DNA from: Liolophura sinensis | Lineage: Eukaryota > Mollusca > Polyplacophora > Chitonida > Chitonidae | Reading direction: 5' to 3' | Assembly (NCBI RefSeq): GCF_032854445.1 | Contig: NC_088306.1 | Location: 26,881,764-26,945,763 of the forward strand | DNA: 64,000 nucleotides | Shown here: positions 10,500 to 21,439 of the stretch, one piece after another | Layout of the letters: the number at the start of each line of letters is the position of its first letter | Numbering within the stretch: the stretch's first letter is position 1 | The notes under the pieces: model-generated | The model's database searches: none | What the model was told of the DNA's origin: nothing | The model's input: only the letters and a program-made list of their open reading frames with translations | Program-made: the position numbers and the translations under genes

Positions 10500-10668
10500 T
10501 TTATTATTTCTTTGATTGATGTTATAAGCCGTACTCAAGAATATTTCAATTATACGACGGCGGCCAGCATTATGGTGGGAGGAAGCCGGGCAGAACCGGA
10601 GGAAACCCACGATTATCCGCAGGTTTCTGCCAGACCCTCCCACGTGCAGCCGGAGAAGAAGCCAGTTC
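10500..10668 (-). mobile_element. MetaSINE-like SINE, 5'-truncated
   Basis: On the minus strand the sequence reads GGCTTCTTCTCCGGCTGCAC, GTGGGTTTCC, CTTCCTCCCACCATAATGCT, GGCCGCCGTCGTATAATTGA, AATATTCTTGAGTACGGC and an A-rich tail (CAATCAAAGAAATAATAAA). The tRNA-like head is missing. The tail ends against the first readable codons of the LINE fragment to its left. Confidence 0.88.
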
Positions 10669-11639
10669 GGTCCATACACAACATCAAATAAAATGATCAA
10701 AATTACAGTTACATATTGGTCCTAACTGGCTCTTACTTTAAATTCAAGACAAAATTACACACTCTGTGAAAAAGCAGCCAGCGAAATGCCCAGTATACGA
10801 AAGTGTAATATAATAACCACTGGAATATTTTGTAGACACTTGTCATATATAACTAATCCCGTGTACATTGTTTTTACTTTATTAGCAATACTTATAAAGA
10901 TTCATACTGAAGTGTTGTCAGTTCAAGTTTTTAGAGTGACGTTTTAAATACACAATGTACTGAAATAAAAGAATTGTAATCCTACAGTATCTTTTGGAAT
11001 TATAGAAGGATGGATCTGTTGAATATATTTCTTTGCTAAAGCAGCAATATCATACACAAAACTACTGTTCCTCATATCCTGTAGAAGAGTGTGTGTATAC
11101 CAATGACTAGATATATACAAGACTGTTGTCAGAAATTGCCAAAATGATGGTAGTTTATCCAATAGGAATAACAGTGTTTTGTGTCTCATATTAGGTGGTT
11201 AATTGGAACATTTATAAAGTTCTCCGTCTGCTTCTAGGCGTTGGCTTACAAAATAATCAGGCGGAAATAGAAATGATTTAATTTATATATTCTGCGCATT
11301 CAAAGTTTTATTTCCAGCAGTCCATTGGTCTGTTGTGAAAAATAGGGACAAATATACAGATCTTCACATCTTCTGACAAATGTAACATCTGTCTAGGGGT
11401 AACTTCAATCGTACATGTTTTGTAAGCCCCTGTAAAAAGTGATCATAAAACGAATTAAAAGGCTTGGTGAACGACTTCATTTCTTGGGCATACAGTTATT
11501 GTCAGAGCAGCTTACCAGTTATTTGAGAAAACGTGCCCTGTGTGAGAAGCAGATTGTAGTTGTCGAAGGTATCTTCGTGCAGTTCTAAAGTCTGGCTCAA
11601 AAATTTCGTCCGACAGTTATACACTCTCAATCTATATCA

Positions 11640-12130
11640 TCCAGCTTGAACACCTCAACCTCAGGCGGTGACAGCATCTTATTTACATCCAGTGCTTATT
11701 CTAGTACCGACCTCACTCTCATTTTTCCCTGATTTTTCTTGGAGAGTGCATAATAGTCTTTGTGGTAGTAACCATTCTCTGTTGTCCAAGATTATCGTAC
11801 TTCTAACTTTGTAGAACGTTTAGCTAGGTGGAAATTTGATAAAGCGGACTGCATCGCGTTTGAGATATTCTGTGAGGCCAATATCACTCCAGAGACTCTC
11901 GATGCAGGAGATGATCCTACATTAAAATTTCATGAACTGTATAGGTGCCGATAGTACTATACCTATTCCCAAAGTAAATCCAAAAGTAAATCCCGGTACG
12001 ACCATCAAAGTCGTAAAGCCATAAATAAGACAATCTTGTCCTACAGGCATAACGCCAAAAATCCACATGCATATGGTTCTGAGCATGGTTCGGAAACTCA
12101 GTGGCAAAAACAATACAGGAAATGGGCAGC
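11640..12130 (+). pseudogene. LINE endonuclease C-terminus and linker fragment
   Basis: This is a plus-strand remnant of an I/Nimb-like LINE ORF2 from a copy separate from the other two. It starts with TSSAYSSTDLTLIFP, shifts frame to DFSWRVHNSLCGSNHSLL, then after another break reads VERLARWKFDKADCIAFEIF, CEANITPETLDAGDD and SKSKSKSRYDHQSRKA. These match the end of the AP-endonuclease-like domain and the following linker. In active enzymes the last catalytic motif is SDH; here it reads SNH, and the Asp is lost. Stops and shifts show it is dead. The RT is absent. Confidence 0.65.
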
Positions 12131-12494
12131 GCTTGAAGGATTATGATACTGTACTAGCTTCTTCAAATGATGTACTAAAATTGCTGAAACAATATCTCAA
12201 AAGTCATTTTTTTTTTTAGAATTATTCCACTGAATTTTAGCATGTTAAAAACCAGACAGAGAATTACATAGCCTTTATGTCGTAAAAACTAGTAAGAATA
12301 CAATAGTAGTATTCCTACTGAAGAGCTTCAAACGCATAGAAAAAGGCTAATGACACTGCGTGTGGGTCTTTACATTTATTATACTTTTCTGAACCATATA
12401 CCATTTGTCCCACCTGCGACTCTCTTTGACTTGCTTGATATTTGGATAGCTGGCAGTTTCACGACGTCAATGCGCTGCGTCAAAATAACGCAAA

Positions 12495-12727
12495 ATAACG
12501 CGCAATGACCCAGGAGCCTCTCACCAATGCGGTCCCTGTGAGTTCAAGTGCAGCTCATGGTGGCTTCCTATCCGGCCGTGTGTGGAAAAGTCTGTCTACA
12601 GCCTGCGGATGGTCGTGGATTTCCCCAGGGTTCTACCCGGTTTTCTCCCACCAAAATGCTGGCCGCCGTCGTATAAGTGAAATATTCTTGAGAACGGCCT
12701 AAACCACCAATCAAATAAATAAATAAC
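12495..12727 (+). mobile_element. MetaSINE-like SINE, slightly 5'-truncated
   Basis: It contains CAATGACCCAGGAGCCTCTC, ACCAATGCGGTC, GTGAGTTCAAGTGCAGCTCA (box-B region), TCCGGCCGTGTGTGG, the 3' core CTCCCACCAAAATGCTGGCC, GCCGTCGTATAAGTGAAATA, TTCTTGAGAACGGC, and the tail CAATCAAATAAATAAATAA. Box A and the first ~40 bases are lacking. It belongs to the same family as the copies at 44.1, 52.2 and 56.4 kb. Confidence 0.93.
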
Positions 12728-12894
12728 ATTTGCCCGGCCTCATTTTGACTATGGGGCGGATAATAATGCAAAGAAGCATCTCAGACGATATTGACATTAG
12801 TTATGTGACGGCCATTATTCTATATCCTAAAATATAAATGCTAATTATAATATGTACACATAGAAATACACTGAACAAAAACAAGAACAAAATG

Positions 12895-13119
12895 AGGCAG
12901 GATAAATGACTATTGGGCGCACGTCTTCATCATGGTATTTTACTGCAATCAATTTACCGTGGATGAAATGAAGTTCAGTAAGATGACCTTTACTTCTCCC
13001 CGCCCACACAAGTATCCTACCATCACCACAATGCACCTTCCGCATGACGGCGGCATTTGCATAGCGCTCATCGACGCTCCGCCAAACGCGCTGCCACCAT
13101 CGGCTCTGTGTAGCTGAAT
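12895..13119 (-). pseudogene. Tc1/mariner transposase fragment (second family)
   Basis: On the minus strand the fragment reads LHRADG, then after a one-base shift RVWRSVDERYANAAVMRKVH, CGDGRILVWAGRSKGHLTEL and HFIHGKLIAVKYHDEDVRPI. This matches the central Tc1 transposase segment between the first catalytic Asp and the QQDNA motif (family consensus RADGRQRVWR..ERYADAC..GGSVMVWGGIS). It lacks both ends of the protein and any terminal repeats. It starts exactly where the 3' tail of the LINE to its right ends. It differs from the Tc1 at 3.1-4.6 kb. Confidence 0.75.
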
Positions 13120-13339
13120 AAGTGAATGATTATGGTTTAACGCCACATCGGCAATATTTCAGCCATATCGTGGCAAGAACAAGGTGAAAACACGAGGCGA
13201 TCGAGGTTTTCGACATGACAGAGAGAACATCAAAAACGAAACAGAAATGTTCAAACAGACATCTTTCAAAGTAGATAAAAGAAAAACAGCTAAACCAGCA
13301 TATTTTTAAAATATTATATCTCGAAATCTATATGTAGAT

Positions 13340-15600
13340 ATCTTTTATCTATAAATATTTATTACAATTTTAATTTATATTTTAAGTCTACAGTCAACCA
13401 GGATATGTTTGACGCCATATTGTGCCTCACATCCAACACACTATTCCTATCGAGTGTTTGACGAGAATGCCCAATACGACACCTTGTTAAAACTACTTGG
13501 TCTCTGCGAGACATTCCGCAAGTATAAGAATTGTAGCCAACGACAGGATGAATAGCATGCATTTTTTATGGACCGGCAAGTCCCATTCACCCTACCAAAG
13601 GGACGAATATATTTAAGACACTTCATGTCAGTATACGGGACTTTAACCCGAGATAAAGATTTAGAAAAGGGCAGCTTTGGCTTTCCTGTCTGCAGCTGTG
13701 TCTCCATGGATATTAATATGACTTGCTACCCAACAGAATATAATATCTTTACCTCTTTTAACCTGTTTTCTATGTATGGTTATTGTCTTAAAAATTAATA
13801 GATTTTTAGAATTATTATTTTGTATTGCCAAAAGGCTGGAGAGAGAGAGAGTCACTGCATATCACTGCCCTCTGGGCAGAACATATGATACGGCCAGGAG
13901 TATATCCCTGGCCTAGGTAGAAAAGATGGAAGATGAAGGTGGGAGATGAAGAGAAGTGACCCGCTGTTCTAAGACAGTTGCGACCATGTCCCCATCAATA
14001 GACCCGTCAGTGTATATACATTTACAATCCATATAATTAGCCTTAATTCCAGCAAAACTTTGCGGAATTATAAGAGGATTTGTTTTGGATTTATTATATT
14101 TACGTAGGTCAAATACCAGTTTAGGTTGTTGAAGAAACCAGGGAGGTGATTCCGGAAATACATCAGAGCCATTTCCTTTAGCTTGATGTTAGCATCCACA
14201 ATATGGTCCCGTATACAAAGACCGAACGAAGCGATCTTGTTGGGGCTTTCATTAAATTTATCTACATTTGATCGATTGAAAACACAACTGCATACAGGGT
14301 TTGTTGGGTGAGCTATAAGCTTTGTAGCATAGTGAAGACTCAGTTTTATATGTTGGTTATATAAAGAATTCTCATTAGTCTCCACGTTTAGAGTTTCTAC
14401 TGGTGAGGTTCTCAAAGCATCAAGGCTGAATCTCAAACATTAGTGATGAACACGATCCAACATTTTAATATATGACTTCCTTGCGGAGCCGTAAATGATG
14501 GACCCATAGTTTAATTTAGACCTAACCAGAGAACGATATAGACTGAGCAAAACAGATCGGTCAGAACCCCAATCGGTGCTAGACACGATCTTCATTACAT
14601 TGAGAGCCTTGTAAATTTAGCTTCAAGCATTTTTATATGAGGTATAAAAGATAATTTCTTATCGAATATTATATCCAAAAATTTAGTTTCACTAACAATT
14701 TTAACTTTTTTTACCGCAAAATTTTAGATCAGGGTCAAGATGAAATTTCCGTTCATTACAAAACTGCATACCAACGGTCTTAGATGATGAAAATCTTAAG
14801 CCGTTTTCAGTTGCCCATTTCTCGATTTTATTGAGACAAAGCTGCAGCTGACGTTCGATTTTATTCATATTTTTAGCCCGGTAGCATGTATGGAAATCAT
14901 CCACATGTAAAGAATCCTCTGTGCCGGATGTTAATGTTTTGGGAAAGCCATTCAGTTCTATGCTAAACGTTGTTGGCGATAATATACTGCCCTGATGAGC
15001 ATCCATTTCCTGCTTATGAGAGTCAGAAGAATTGGACACCATCTGTACCTTAAGCTGAGGATCAAAAAAAATCCTGATGTAAATATCGGTAATCGACCTC
15101 TAAGGCCCATATGAGAAAGATCCTTTAAAATACCACATTCCATGTGGTGTTGTATGTCTTCTTAAGGTCGAAAAATATAGACACCACATATTCATTTTTG
15201 ATAAAGCCATCTCGAATGAACGTTTCAAAACGAACAATGTGATTAAATTCTTTGTTTCTAAAACAAAACAACCCTGTCATTCATCATCCGTTCCATAGTC
15301 TTACAGACACAGCTGGTAAGAGCGATGGAGCGGTAATTAGACGGATCAGTATGATCTTTACCTGGTTTGGGAACCGGAATAATACACGCCTCCTTCCATG
15401 AGGGTGGGAAATTGCCAGTTATCAAAAATATTGTTAAGAAAGCCTCAAGTGGCTCAAGGCGGTAAGAGTTATTGTATCTTTGTCAAATGTTTTCAGGTGA
15501 GTTTTCTGAAGACAAAAAGGAATAGGAATTAATGATTGAACTAGCTGTGTTATTTCAGTAAAATTTACCTCGACAATTCTACTGTATAATTTTGTCATAT
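13340..15600 (-). pseudogene. LINE ORF2 remnant (endonuclease start, RT, RNase H)
   Basis: ORF2 begins at about 15600 with MFTYDKIIQ, a stop, then NCRG, the usual opening of the endonuclease. It continues in another frame as TEITQLVQSLIPIPFCLQKT, where the catalytic Glu of QET has become Lys. Then comes a jump of perhaps 1.3 kb of normal element to the RT (GNFPPSWKEACIIPVPKPGK, YRSIALTSCVCKTMERMM). Residues at 15042-14701 hold the RT core: QGSILSPTTFSIELNGF and HVDDF (normally YVDDF-like), then WATENGLRFSSSKTVGMQF. At 14436-14068 is the thumb-connection region. RNase H follows with YTDGSIDG, a TAG in place of the catalytic Glu codon, SLSSL and HINIHGDTAADRKAKAAL. The C-terminal segment SRRDQVVLTRCRIGHSRQT is at 13510-13450. 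It is non-functional. Confidence 0.88.
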
Positions 15601-15609
15601 GTAAACATT

Positions 15610-16790
15610 ATGGAGGGAGGCGAATAGGAGACTTCTCTTTTATATTTGGACCGAGGACGACGCTTCGTTGGATATCAGCTGGAAGATTTCCCTGGTGCTG
15701 GTGATCTATCCATCACATCCGCATCTAATTTTGAAGGACCAACGTCCTGCAACAATCCAAACTTATTAAACAGGATAGGATCCCTAGGGGCCTTAGAGGG
15801 ACGCTCTGTAGGAACACTGCGTTTATAAGTTTTATTAGTATTACTTTGAGGTTTGTCTTTGCACTTGTTCTTATCGTTAAGAAGAATTGGGTTCAGATTG
15901 ATCACTTTGTTCGGCACTATTTACTGCTTTTATCTGACTATTGAAGTAGTCTGGGCTGAGAAAGAATTAAGCGCGGGTTGAGCCGAAAGTTGGACAGAAA
16001 TAGAACAAGGTTTGTCGTTTCCAATGGGCCAAGTCAGGAAAGTTTGAGTAGTAACAGTGCTCGCTTGAGCACAATGGCAAACGAAGTCTACACTGAAGTA
16101 TTTCAGGGCGACACTAACTTACGAGCCTCCTTATACGATAGATTATTCTTATGTTTTAAATTTATTACTTCTTAATCCTTAAGGAAAAGCGAGGAGGCCA
16201 TATGTTCTCCACTGCAATTGAAGCAATCTACTGTGTTGTTGCAATCGAAACCATCATGACCCTCACTGCTGCATCGATAACAAACCAGTTTATTTTTACA
16301 TTGCCCCTTTCGGTGACCAAAGTTTTGGCAGTTGAAGCAACGTGTCGGTTGAGGTAAGGGTGTTACCAGATTCATGTGTAATGAATCGTTTTACCCTGGT
16401 AGCACCCCGTGATATGTATTAAGTTTAATGATGTTGCCAGATTTCTTCGTAGTGAAGCGTTTAACTCTGGCAACAACCCTGTGATTTCAATTCTGAGCAT
16501 ATTTCCTCTTCTGAAAGGTCAATAATATTTTAATGCCTGTTCAGTGAATTGTGAGGGGATGCAAAAACAGGTGTGTCCGAATTTTTTTTAATGTTAGTGA
16601 ATTTATTGATTGTTGTTTCCGGAAATATTCAATGAGAATGTCTCCAGATGGCAGTTTTTTTTAACGTTTTTTAAACTTCCTGCTGCACTTTGAAGACCTC
16701 TCCTCAGGACGAAAGGATGAATTTTCGAGGCCGGGTTTTGTTGACTTCAACCATGAGCTCCAGCGTCTCCCATCCATCGTGTAAGTTCAC
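15610..16790 (-). pseudogene. LINE ORF1 remnant (nucleic-acid-binding, CCHC knuckles)
   Basis: ORF1 of I-group LINEs encodes an RNA-binding, gag-like protein. Minus-strand reading gives the N-terminal part ELMVEVNKTRPRKFI, then (shifted) RRGLQSAAGSLKNVKK and LPSGDILIEYF, then DLSEEEICSELKSQG. Next is the zinc-knuckle part: CFNCQNFGHRKGQC, CYRCSSEGHDGFDC and a third CFNCSGEH in which the final Cys position is lost. The C-terminus reads SVPTERPSKAPRDPILFNKF then GLLQDVGPSKLDADVMDRSP and ends near 15610. About five frameshifts or stops are visible. It abuts ORF2 with only a few bases between. Confidence 0.85.
16359..16486. repeat. local duplication inside LINE ORF1
   Basis: GTTACCAGATTCATGTGTAA followed by TGAATCGTTTTACCCTGG (starts about 16359) resembles GTTGCCAGATTTCTTCGTAG followed by TGAAGCGTTTAACTCTGG (starts about 16431). 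Both continue into CCCYGTGAT. The two blocks encode the same RVKRFTTKKSGN-like peptide on the minus strand, so it is an old ~72-base tandem duplication within ORF1. Confidence 0.6.
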
Positions 16791-17404
16791 ACATCAAACA
16801 CGTACTAACTCATTGACCCACAAGCCACCACCTCACACGAAGACCCGTAAACGAAACTTGAGAAATAGCATTTGCTTTCTAAAGAGTGGTGTTATCGAGG
16901 ACATTGAGACCCCGCAGAGGCAGGGCGTGACCAAGCCAATTGATCGGAGCGGGCCCATCCGACCTCCAGTCTCTCCCCAAGAAAGGGCCAAAGTGGAGTA
17001 TTGTGAGTGAGGATCTCGCAAGACCATGTCCTAAGGCACCAAAACCCTGACCCCGAGATTACGGGTCGCAACGCACGGCAAAGAGATCGCTCCCGGTTGC
17101 CTCTCAAGTACCTGAGAAGACACATGTATGAGCCTATTATATTCACCAGGCCCACATGGGAGAGCTCTAGGTTAGTCGCCTTCTACAAGCTTGCCCAGAG
17201 AGCTAAGGTCCTATTCTCTTCATCCCGGTGAGCGCACGGTGGTCTGTGTATCTGAAAACACAACTAAAGCCAAAGGCCAGGGAGCATTAACCCAGTCGCG
17301 CCGGCACTGGCGTCGCGCTGGGGTAAGGTCTGTCTTTACCCTGGAGTGGTCTACGGGCTCGCAAATTCGCTTCTCTAAGGAGTGACAGGGAAGACTCTGG
17401 CGGA

Positions 17405-18650
17405 TCAGAGTGGTGAACAGGCTTGAAATTGACAATAATTTGATTTTGGAGACTGCAATGTACTCTGTTGTAGGATTTTGCTGAAATATTGCAAAAACAA
17501 AAGTGGTGCATTTATATTTTTGTTCAATATATATATACATGTACAGTTTTCTGGAGTATATATGAACAGAAATGGTGGTTTTCTAATTTTCACCGTTTGG
17601 GTTCGTTTTATTTGGTTTTAGACATGTCCGAATATTTTTGCTTAATTTTGGGTGTTCTGATTGCCATATCAAAATAATTCACTGCCTCGTGTTTCAGACA
17701 TGTTTGTGCCAAGATATGACTGAAATATTCACTCTTATTTAAAATACAAATTGAGCTCTACTGCCACGTCAGTGTAGAAAATACTTGAGCACATCCAACG
17801 CATGATGAAGTCATGGAGTAAGACAAAAGTATTTTTTCATCCTATTGTTACCTATTCTTATGCAAAATCGTCAGTGGAACTAAGATTCTTTTTCGTTTTG
17901 ACTTAGGGAAAAAACGATGGACCATATGAATTATTATTTTAACTATAATGAAACGCATTAAAATGCTCCAGAGGTAAAACGTATGCTCCAGTGGCAGCGC
18001 TTGGTTCTCACATCATATACACTTAACAGACGCTTCATTGTCCACATGTGTTTAAAGTTATTCAATATTCGACAATAGCCGGCAGAGCTTATGATTTGAA
18101 AAATAGCAAATATTGAGCATATGTGGCTGCTATTGATGATTGGCAGTTTCATTGCTCAGTGTTCGGCTTGCAGTCGTAGTATTATGAATTACTGGTGCCA
18201 GACCAGAGGTTTAGGTTTTAGTTCAATTATTTACCATTCGGACATGTTAGAGTCTGGGAACCGCAATCTGCCAAAATTGCCAATCAACCAATCATGTTAA
18301 CCTCCGAAGGTATGGGTCGTTGAGCTGTTCGGACGTGACATATATCTCACTTCCGGCTCAGCCCTCTCAATCAGCCTGTCTTGACTTTAGGTCAAGGTTG
18401 GGAGTAAGGGATTTCCCTTGGGTCTATCGGCCGTACCAGGTTTAATTTGAGACCGCTGTCTTTAGACTAGTTGACTGGCCGTTTGTTGACGCTGTAAATT
18501 GGCTTCTACAAACCAAGTTAACGCCTTGGTCCAACATCCAAGGTACAGTTGTTTCGCCACGGGAGAGCGGGAACAGCCATATCCTGGGTAACAATACAGG
18601 AATGTCAGTATCTCTAGATCAATGACGTCTTAACTTTTCAATTAAGGTTA
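17405..18650. other. intergenic, mostly featureless
   Basis: Apart from a short LINE-tail-like block at 17706 (GTGCCAAGATATGACTGAAA) and a CTTGACTTTAGGTCAAG hairpin near 18380, no gene or repeat was recognised. Confidence 0.4.
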
Positions 18651-18654
18651 TTGC

Positions 18655-18805
18655 ATTTTTGGCCTAATACCACTAAAGCCGAGGTGCTAGGGGCGTCTAG
18701 GTGGCTACATGTTAGCATTTACGCATACATTTAAACTAAAACCATGAGGTAAACTGACAAAAAGCCGGATTTCACCCGTTAGGTGTGACTATTTTGAAAT
18801 CCATC
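18655..18805 (+). repeat. dispersed repeat Rep-A, copy 1
   Basis: This copy carries the family blocks GGTGCTAGGGGCGTCTAGGT, GGCTACATG, ACTAAAACCATGAGGTAAAC, TGACAAAAAG and TTCACCCGTTAGGTGTGAC. Other copies are listed at 24.6, 34.5, 35.5, 40.7, 46.0, 49.8 and 60.0 kb. The family is unclassified and has no coding potential that I can see. Confidence 0.6.
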
Positions 18806-19337
18806 AGGCTGCACCGGTTTTACTCAAAATCGTGTAAGCTTTTGTATTATATTGCACTAGGTGTTGTCTTCTCGCCGTACCTGACGACAAGTTATGTTAA
18901 ACAATCGTTAGAAAGTTTATGGATATGGCGACATATCATCTGGATGGCTTACTCTAAACACGACCCAACGAACGGTGAGCGCTGTATGTTTTGTACCTGC
19001 TGATAGGATGGTAAACAACACCATCAGATCACCTGTTGTTATGTGTTAATATATGCACGTATTGCCATCACTGTATGGTGATGTAAGATAGTCCTGATCA
19101 TGACCCATCAACATAAACTGACAAAGACGACACGCCTAAGATTAGCAGTTGTGTATTGGCATATTTAGCAGATGGGTAATTGTTGTGGTCCACACAGCCA
19201 CAGATGTTTTATGTTCTTTCATTAATTGGCGAAATTGCATGAATGTTTGGAGTCAGTTGTCGGCTTTCAACAGTACATTGAGTGGCAAGAAAAAAAGCAA
19301 CACACAAGTGAATTTTTACATAAATACAGCAATTTCA

Positions 19338-19600
19338 AGACCTTATCATCAGAGGACATACCGATCTTTTTAACTTTATCTTCATAGGACACATCATTTT
19401 TTTAACCTTTGTATAGGACTCACCAATTTCGGGCATCAGTTTTTAGCCTTATCAAAGGACACATCAATTGTTGAAACTTTGTTATCATAGGACACATCAA
19501 TTTTTTCACCTTTTCGTTGGACACATATTTCAAGGCCATGTCTTCACAGGACACATCAGTTTCAAACCCTTAGCATCATCGGACACACCAGTTTAAAAAA
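19338..19600 (+). repeat. degenerate ~33-bp minisatellite (AGGACACATCA)
   Basis: About eight units contain AGGACACATCA or a close variant (AGGACATACCG, AGGACTCACCA, TGGACACATA, CGGACACACCA). Each is followed by a T-rich stretch and CCTTT-like spacer. The period is roughly 30-37 bases. The array sits in otherwise featureless sequence. Confidence 0.8.
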
Positions 19601-20219
19601 ATAAATAAATTAAAGGACAGGTGTGCGAAGGATACTCCACCATTATACGATCCCATTTATCAATTATCACACTGTCGTGTCCGATCTGCGTCATAATTGG
19701 ATCTAACTTCGTGTAAATAAATTCGGGTTATTGGGGCTAGTGGTGGTGTAAATATTCATGTTTTATCATATCCACACTAGTTATGTTCTTATGTTTGTGC
19801 TTAATCTGTGTTTGATTACCGGAAATGAACCCTCGCCCTGCATCATCGACTAACTGCTTCTCTTTGACACGTTAACAGCGTTATTTAGTATTTTTACATT
19901 ATTTCTTACAAATATTCCTTTGCGATCTGGTGGTATAGGTTGTTTGAAAATGGATCGTCACAGTCGCTGCTCTCAAACACTTCGGCCATTGCATTCTAAT
20001 ACGTGGTTCAATAAAATTTTAAAACTCTCTCCCTCCGCTATGCTCTTGTGACACAAGATGTTCGGTACAGCCGTTGGATTTCAGTGAATCAAAGGATCAC
20101 ATGACTCATCATCTTGGCTAAAATGTAAAACACTACAGCGTATAGTGTAGACTGTTGACACCGGGTCATGTTGATACAATGCAAATCTTTGCATCAGTTC
20201 GTAAAGGCGACATTCGTAT

Positions 20220-20530
20220 AAGAATTGTCAACCAAAATGGATCAATGATCGCAAGGACAATTCCCAATACAACACGAACCAACAGAAGTAAGAAAATATA
20301 TTAAGTACGAACTTGTGTGTGGGGGGTGGGGGGTTGGTGAGGTTCAGACAAAGAGGAGCAGTCAGCAGTTTACAGTGGTAATGGGAAGACGCAAGGAATG
20401 TTCTAGGCGAATGATTGAAATCGGAGTTCAAATGCTACTTCATAAGTTGTCGATAATCAAAATGTGTGTCTCAGTTGGAATTTTATGCATTCTTCTTGCG
20501 AAAGGAAGTAAACACGTAGGAATGAGACGC
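20220..20530 (+). repeat. dispersed repeat Rep-F, copy 1
   Basis: This copy shares ordered blocks with 38160-38480: GATCGCAAGGACAATTCCCA, ACCAACAGAAGTAAGAA, GTCAGCAGTTTACAGTGGTA, ATGGGAAGACGCAAGGAATG, ATTGAAATCGGAGTTCAAAT and GATAATCAAAATGTGTGTCT. Shorter matches are at 20815-20945 and 58655-58775. There is no recognised protein; the short open frames here are not conserved between copies. Confidence 0.8.
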
Positions 20531-20814
20531 TAGCTGTGTATATCCCATGCTGACCTTGCAACGTAACCTCGGGTCCTCGCTGGCTCATAAGGACAAAGTA
20601 CTCACTCGTGCACCTGTTACGTCTTTACACCTCCAGCTGTACAAACTGCAGATTTGTCAGATGGATTGCTATTTACTTTCAGGAGGACACTAATTTACTG
20701 CTGAAACTCGAGTGTTCATCTGCCCTAAGAGTGTACATGAAATAAATAAATAAATGGAATAGAATATAGCATCTATGCGTGGAAGCAGACATTCGTGAGC
20801 TAGCCGACAACGAA

Positions 20815-21018
20815 GATCGATGTTCACAGCCAACTCCCAAAACGACGTTTAACACAAACTTCCAAAGAACTAGAAATGTATATAAAGTAAAAGTAGGAAA
20901 ATAGAACGGAATCAATGAAAGAGAAGCAGTAAACAGATTGTCATAAAAAATGCATTCAGTCATATGACTGAAAAATTGTTGAGCACGACGTTAAACCCCA
21001 AGCACTCACTCACTCAAT
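20815..21018 (+). repeat. Rep-F fragment followed by SINE 3' tail
   Basis: TTCCAAAGAACTAGAAATGT, ATATAAAGTAAAAGTAGGAA and GAAAGAGAAGCAGTAAACAG match the middle of Rep-F. It is followed (about 20955-21018) by GTCATATGACTGAAAAATTG, TTGAGCACGACGTTAAACCC and CACTCACTCACTCAATAAA, a SINE-type 3' tail with a tandem ACTC end. The same tail type ends the SINE at 33.1-33.3 kb. Confidence 0.65.
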
Positions 21019-21439
21019 AAATGCAAGGTATATTCCAGGTGACTGGGTGAGTTCAGTATTTACATCGCTTACTATGCCAGAATATACAACAGACTCATTG
21101 TAAAACTTAAGTTTGGATGGAGTAACCTTGACCTTTTTGCAGTAATTGTGACGTTAATTGAAATCGTCACGTAACACACAGGGTGTAACAAATGCAACAA
21201 GGCGAGATATATTGCTGTCCAAGTAAGGATAATTTACAATGTCAGAATTGAAACTATCCCCCTTGTCGTACATGTTCACGTATTGGGAGCACACGTATGT
21301 TCATGACTATCGACAATACGATGGACATACCTTGAACATCTTATCAAATATATGATTTTAAATAATTACTTGTAGGTATATTTCTAGGTTTGTTCAAATT
21401 ATCAGATTTTCGCTATTTTATCTTAGCCAGTTCTATTCA

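Larger units (their letters stand above)
13121..17400 (-). mobile_element. I/Nimb-like LINE, ~4.3 kb, decayed and internally deleted
   Basis: In minus-strand order this element has a GC-richer 5' leader (about 17400-16800), ORF1 with Cys-His knuckles (about 16790-15610), the start of ORF2, an RT domain, an RNase H remnant, a C-terminal segment, and a 3' tail at 13121-13220. The tail reads GCCACGATATGGCTGAAATA, TTGCCGATGTGGCGTTAAAC and CATAATCATTCACTTATTC. The order and the tail type fit the I/Nimb group. Most of the endonuclease has been deleted, and every frame carries shifts or stops. The 5' boundary is set only by a drop in GC content. Confidence 0.85.

Noticed and set aside
10479-10700. 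Minus-strand 73-codon frame
   Set aside because: It is the SINE read through in one frame.
16690-17385. Plus-strand open frames up to 106 codons in GC-richer sequence
   Set aside because: The region reads better on the minus strand as the 5' leader and ORF1 start of the decayed LINE, and high GC alone lengthens frames.
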